DNA of 18,576 bases, from NCBI GenBank assembly GCA_044868295.1, contig JBIOWF010000001.1:1-18576 (forward strand), written 5' to 3'. Under the pieces are notes generated by a model, which searched no databases, was not told the DNA's origin, and saw only the letters and a list, made by a program, of their open reading frames with translations. This DNA is from JBIOWF01 sp044868295. GTDB lineage: Bacteria > Actinomycetota > Actinomycetes > Streptosporangiales > Streptosporangiaceae. Positions 16,203-18,576 of the stretch are shown piece after piece. Both the position numbers and the translations under genes were made by a program. Numbering within the stretch: position 1 is the first letter of the stretch; each line of letters opens with the position of its first letter.

Positions 16203-17063
16203 ATGGAAGGCGTTCGCATCGGCGGGCAGGCGCCGCCACGGTTGCCGTCTCCGATCGAGGAAGTGCGTGACGAGCGCCTCGGAGGCGTGCGTCTGCTGCT
16301 CAAGCGCGACGACCTGATCCATCCCGAGATCTCGGGGAACAAGTGGCGCAAGCTGAAGTACAACCTGACCGGCGGCAGGGCGCTGACCTTCGGCGGGGCC
16401 TACTCCAACCACATCCGGGCCGTCGCCGCGGCCGGCGCGCTGTACGGGTTCGAGACCATCGGCGTGATCCGAGGTGAGGAGCACCTGCCGCTCAACCCTT
16501 CACTGGAGTTCGCCGTCGCCCGGGGCATGCGCCTGACCTACCTGGACCGCTCGGCCTACCGGCTGAAGCACACGCTGGAGGTGATCGCCGGGCTGCGGGC
16601 CAGGTTCGGCGACTTCCGGCTGCTGCCCGAGGGCGGCAGCAACGCCGCCGCCGTGCGAGGATGCGCCGAACTCGCCGAGGAGATCGATGTCGGCTTCGAC
16701 GTGATCTGCTGCCCGGTCGGCACCGGCGGGACTCTGGCCGGCATCGCGGCGGGCCTGGGGCCGGGTCGCCGGGCCGTCGGCTACTCGGTCCTCAAAGGCG
16801 GCGGGTTCCTGGCCGACGACGTGGCCCGGCTCCAACGCGAGGCCCTCGGCCGGGTGACGGGCAACTGGCATATCGAGCAGGACTTCCACTTCGGCGGCTA
16901 CGCCCGTCGCAGCGCCGAGCTGGACGACTTCATCTCCGGCTTCACCGTACGGCACGGCCTGCGCCTGGATCGGATCTACGTGGCCAAGATGATGTACGGG
17001 ATCTTCGCGCAGGCGGACCGCTGGGTTCCCGGAACGGTCGTCGTCGCCGTGGTCACCGGTTGA
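16203..17063 (+). CDS. PLP-dependent ACC deaminase/D-cysteine desulfhydrase family protein
   Basis: 286 residues from ATG 16203, with TTGAGG five or so bases upstream. The fold is the tryptophan-synthase-beta (fold type II) PLP class. The family signature is LLLKRDDLIHPEISGNKWRK, with the likely Schiff-base Lys47 in GNKWRKL. TFGGAYSNHIRAVAAAG contains the substrate-carboxylate site, PEGGSN is typical, and PVGTGGTLAG (177-186) is the phosphate-binding loop. Members open ACC to ammonia and 2-oxobutyrate, or desulfurate D-cysteine. The residues that separate these two activities cannot be judged safely here. It is a little shorter than characterised enzymes (about 330), as are many uncharacterised members. 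It is divergent from galK and upstream of a metal-type promoter. The family is certain and the substrate open. Confidence 0.9.
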   Translation: MEGVRIGGQAPPRLPSPIEEVRDERLGGVRLLLKRDDLIHPEISGNKWRKLKYNLTGGRALTFGGAYSNHIRAVAAAGALYGFETIGVIRGEEHLPLNPSLEFAVARGMRLTYLDRSAYRLKHTLEVIAGLRARFGDFRLLPEGGSNAAAVRGCAELAEEIDVGFDVICCPVGTGGTLAGIAAGLGPGRRAVGYSVLKGGGFLADDVARLQREALGRVTGNWHIEQDFHFGGYARRSAELDDFISGFTVRHGLRLDRIYVAKMMYGIFAQADRWVPGTVVVAVVTG

Positions 17064-17091
17064 CCGGAGACATACCTGTCGGGGGTATAAG
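17060..17091 (+). promoter_or_regulatory. promoter with CsoR-like ATACC/GGTAT dyad
   Basis: TTGACC (17060-17065) and TATAAG (17086-17091) are 20 bases apart. The spacer and -10 contain ATACC (17072-17076), 7 bases, GGTAT (17084-17088) with a G-run. This resembles the ATACC(C)-G/C-rich-GGGTAT operators of CsoR-family copper repressors; a long spacer with a dyad is also a MerR-promoter trait. It lies 34 bases before the DUF4396 start. The regulator is inference. Confidence 0.5.
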
Positions 17092-17124
17092 TTGGACTCG
17101 GCGTCTCCCGGGAAGGGGAAGTCG

Positions 17125-17277
17125 ATGAGCTCCGTACACGGGACCGGACACGAGCCCCACGGCCACACGCGGCACAACGAACACGTCGGCGAACCGGCGA
17201 GGCAGGCGGCGACGTGGGGGATCGCGGCGTCCGCGACGCTGCACTGCCTGACGGGCTGCGCCATCGGCGAGGTGCTG
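17125..17277 (+). pseudogene. DUF4396 family membrane protein, truncated after the first conserved motif
   Basis: ATG 17125 follows a strong GGGAAGGGGAAG ribosome site. It encodes a His-rich head (residues 5-20 hold six His, in HGTGHEPHGHTRHNEH), then AASATLHCLTGCAIGEVL, the hallmark of DUF4396 proteins in their first membrane segment. Likeness ends at residue 51. The frame then runs through the ribosome site of the next gene and across it in another frame to a stop at 17454, giving unrelated residues. Normal members are several times longer with further membrane segments. The remaining conserved Cys and His suggest a former metal-linked role, in line with the CsoR-like promoter. I infer a deletion that removed the rest of the gene and brought the promoter close to the next gene. 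Confidence 0.8.
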
Positions 17278-17299
17278 GTCTCCGAAGAGAGGGGAATTC

Positions 17300-17605
17300 A
17301 TGTCGGTTCTGGTGGCATTCAGCGTCACTCCGGTCGGCGCCGGAGAGGACGTAGGCAAACTCGTGGCGGAGGCGGTCCGGGTGGTGCGTGCCTCAGGGTT
17401 GCCGAACCGGACGGACGCGATGTTCACCACGATCGAAGGCGAGACCTGGGATGAGGTCATGGCTGTGGTGAAAGACGCCGTCGCGGCGGTGGAAGCCCGT
17501 TGCGGCCGGGTCAGCGTCGTTTTGAAGGCGGACTGCCGGGCCGGATTCGCCGATCGTCTCGACGGCAAGGTCGCCACCGTCGACCGGTATCTCGCCGAAG
17601 GGTGA
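17300..17605 (+). CDS. MTH1187/YqgV family thiamine-binding protein
   Basis: 101 residues from ATG 17300, with GAGAGGGG six bases upstream. The sequence MSVLVAFSVTPVGAGEDVGK, the central ASGLPNRTDAMFTTIEGETW and DEVMAVVKDAVAAVEA match the small ferredoxin-like fold of the MTH1187/YqgV (UPF0045) group, in which thiamine or a related ligand binds at a dimer interface. The conserved IEGE-WDEVM stretch and the closing LDGKVATVDRYL are present, and length is typical (about 100). The protein should be cytoplasmic. It lies 23 bases after the end of DUF4396 likeness and probably shares the metal-type promoter. Ligand binding is known for few members, so the biological role is open. Confidence 0.88.
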   Translation: MSVLVAFSVTPVGAGEDVGKLVAEAVRVVRASGLPNRTDAMFTTIEGETWDEVMAVVKDAVAAVEARCGRVSVVLKADCRAGFADRLDGKVATVDRYLAEG

Positions 17606-17771
17606 CGCATCCGGCCGATTATCAGCCGGGTCGTCGAAAAGCCCGCGCCGATGCCGAAACGATCAATTCAAGAACGCGGTCGCGTTTGCCGGGCATGGCG
17701 GCCCGGCCGGAATTGCAATACGGCGCCGACGTACATAGCCGACGTACAAAAGGGAGAATGCCGCCGCCTGT

Positions 17772-17817
17772 GCTCCAGGTGGGCTCTGGGGCCCGTACGG
17801 CTGGACCGTCCTGGAGC
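17772..17817. terminator. possible hairpin between convergent thiamine-binding and lsr2 genes
   Basis: GCTCCAGG (17772-17779) pairs with CCTGGAGC (17810-17817) around a 30-base G/C-rich loop that can fold again. It lies just outside the lsr2 stop at 17824. The rest of the gap (17606-17771) shows no gene or clear signal. Support is modest. Confidence 0.35.
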
Positions 17818-17823
17818 TGTGCG

Positions 17824-18219
17824 CTACGAGCTGAAGGTGCTCTGCGGAATTGCCCTGCCGGTGACCTTCCCGGGGTCGTTGGCCTCGAACGCTTCGACTA
17901 TGTTGGCGGCAATACGTCCGCGTTCGCTCACGGGCAGGTCGTGCTTCTTGGCCCAGGCGCGAATCTGCGACGAGCGCTCGCGGTCACTGGCGCTGGCGGA
18001 ACCGCGTCCGCCCCGGCCGCCCCTGCGGGCGCCCGTTGAGGGGAAACCCGCCTTGCGGGCGGCCGAGAGGTAGGGCTCCAGAGCCTTGCGCAGCTTGTTC
18101 GCGTTCGTCTCGCGAAGGTCGATCTCGTATCCGACGCCGTCGAGACCGAAGGTGACCGTGACGTCGGCGGGCTTTCCATCGATGTCGTCGGTCAGTGTGA
18201 CGACTGTTTTGCGTGCCAT
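17824..18219 (-). CDS. lsr2: Lsr2-family nucleoid-associated protein
   Basis: 131 residues from ATG 18219, with AGGAAGGGG upstream. It is a histone-like protein of actinobacteria that binds AT-rich DNA and silences acquired genes. The N-terminal oligomerisation domain (about 1-60) begins MARKTVVTLTDDIDGKPADV and includes YEIDLRETNANKLRKALEPY. The linker is Gly/Arg-rich (GARRGGRGGRGS). The C-terminal DNA-binding domain (about 78-131) has IRAWAKKHDLPVSERGRI with the minor-groove Arg-Gly-Arg at 100-102, then AANIVEAFEAND. The tail after residue 115 (PGKVTGRAIPQSTFSS) is somewhat longer than in the mycobacterial protein (112 residues). Actinomycetes often carry two copies, and which one this is cannot be told. 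Confidence 0.96.
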   Translation of the reverse strand: MARKTVVTLTDDIDGKPADVTVTFGLDGVGYEIDLRETNANKLRKALEPYLSAARKAGFPSTGARRGGRGGRGSASASDRERSSQIRAWAKKHDLPVSERGRIAANIVEAFEANDPGKVTGRAIPQSTFSS

Positions 18220-18576
18220 GCTGGCCCCTTCCTGCTTCCTCGATCTCACGGTGAGGAAGTCCCCATTATCTCTCTTTGGCTGCAGCCCGCAGACTTTCTT
18301 TGACAGGAGCTTTCTCGCTCTTGCCCCGTGTGCCTTGTCGAACCGTCGCTTTGCCGGTGCCGCGAGATTTGCCGTGTCGCGAGATCTGCTCACGATACTA
18401 TCGATAGTAGCTTAGGGTAGCCGAGAAGCCGTCGGGACCACGAAAAACCATGAGTGATCCCTTCCGGGGTTACAGGCCGGTCGCTGAACCGGCTCCAGGA
18501 AAGTGGTTACGCGCCGGTGAAATGTTCTCTTAATGCCGTCAGCCAGGTCGGCGCGGTCCGTACGACGTTTAAGTAG
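18220..18576. promoter_or_regulatory. lsr2 upstream region (357 bases, no clear gene)
   Basis: On the minus strand GATAAT (18270-18265) is a likely lsr2 -10 box, giving a leader of about 38 bases that contains the small dyad CTCAC-G-GTGAG (18245-18255). No firm -35 is seen. A perfect 14-bp palindrome lies at 18396-18409, in the least GC-rich part. Beyond it, 18420-18576 shows only a 27-codon open frame (18450-18533) without a ribosome site and an inverted CCGGTCGCTGAACCGG stretch near 18478. No reliable gene is seen up to the window end. Confidence 0.5.
18396..18409. promoter_or_regulatory. 14-bp palindromic operator candidate TACTATCGATAGTA
   Basis: The perfect palindrome is A/T-rich within G/C-rich DNA, 177 bases upstream of the lsr2 start. 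The TACTA...TAGTA arms recall BlaI/CopY-type operators (TACTAC-N-GTAGTA), but the regulator is unknown. Confidence 0.45.

Noticed and set aside
18450..18533. 27-residue open frame near the right edge
   Set aside because: No ribosome site, no recognisable sequence, and near the window edge; too short to support.

Overview
The window is high-GC DNA (roughly 70% by eye) from an actinomycete. The evidence is an Lsr2 nucleoid protein, the dgt-dnaG gene pair, an HrdB-like principal sigma factor, GTG/TTG starts and strong G/C bias at third codon positions. A Streptosporangiales-type organism would fit, but that is inference; the genus cannot be read from the sequence.

Layout. Bases 1-711 hold the 3' end of pyruvate phosphate dikinase (ppdK) and its terminator hairpin. 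Bases 779-3660 hold a lipid-activation cassette that is mostly decayed: an intact GNAT-like protein, the C-terminal stub of a fatty acyl-AMP ligase, an intact acyl carrier protein, and an acyl-CoA dehydrogenase with a large out-of-frame internal deletion. The cassette ends at a second, deleted copy of the ppdK 3' end (3664-3842), which carries a copy of the same terminator. The duplication therefore brackets the cassette. Next come a secreted subtilisin (minus strand) and, divergently, the dNTP triphosphohydrolase dgt. A ferredoxin-reductase-like flavoprotein gene has lost its middle. It meets, tail to tail on a shared CTAG, a gene for an M23/LytM-like protein lacking most catalytic residues.

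Bases 9099-12225 form an information-processing block, dnaG followed by a principal-type sigma factor. Both dnaG and the small conserved gene at 12428 look leaderless, with a TANNNT -10 six to seven bases before a GTG start. Then come a YtxH-like envelope protein, tRNA-Asn(GTT) with a very long palindromic terminator, a stand-alone nitric oxide synthase oxygenase, an orphan galactokinase, and a divergent PLP enzyme of the ACC deaminase/D-cysteine desulfhydrase family.

The right end has a promoter with an ATACC/GGTAT dyad (CsoR-like) in front of a truncated DUF4396 gene, then a small MTH1187/YqgV thiamine-binding protein, then lsr2 with its leader, and upstream of it a 14-bp perfect palindrome.

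The main theme is housekeeping genes kept intact among accessory genes that have lost internal segments. At least five gene remnants (fatty acyl-AMP ligase, acyl-CoA dehydrogenase, the ppdK copy, the flavoprotein, DUF4396) carry truncations or internal deletions, three of them clearly out of frame. The two observations most worth following are the ppdK duplication around the lipid cassette and the stand-alone nitric oxide synthase beside tRNA-Asn.
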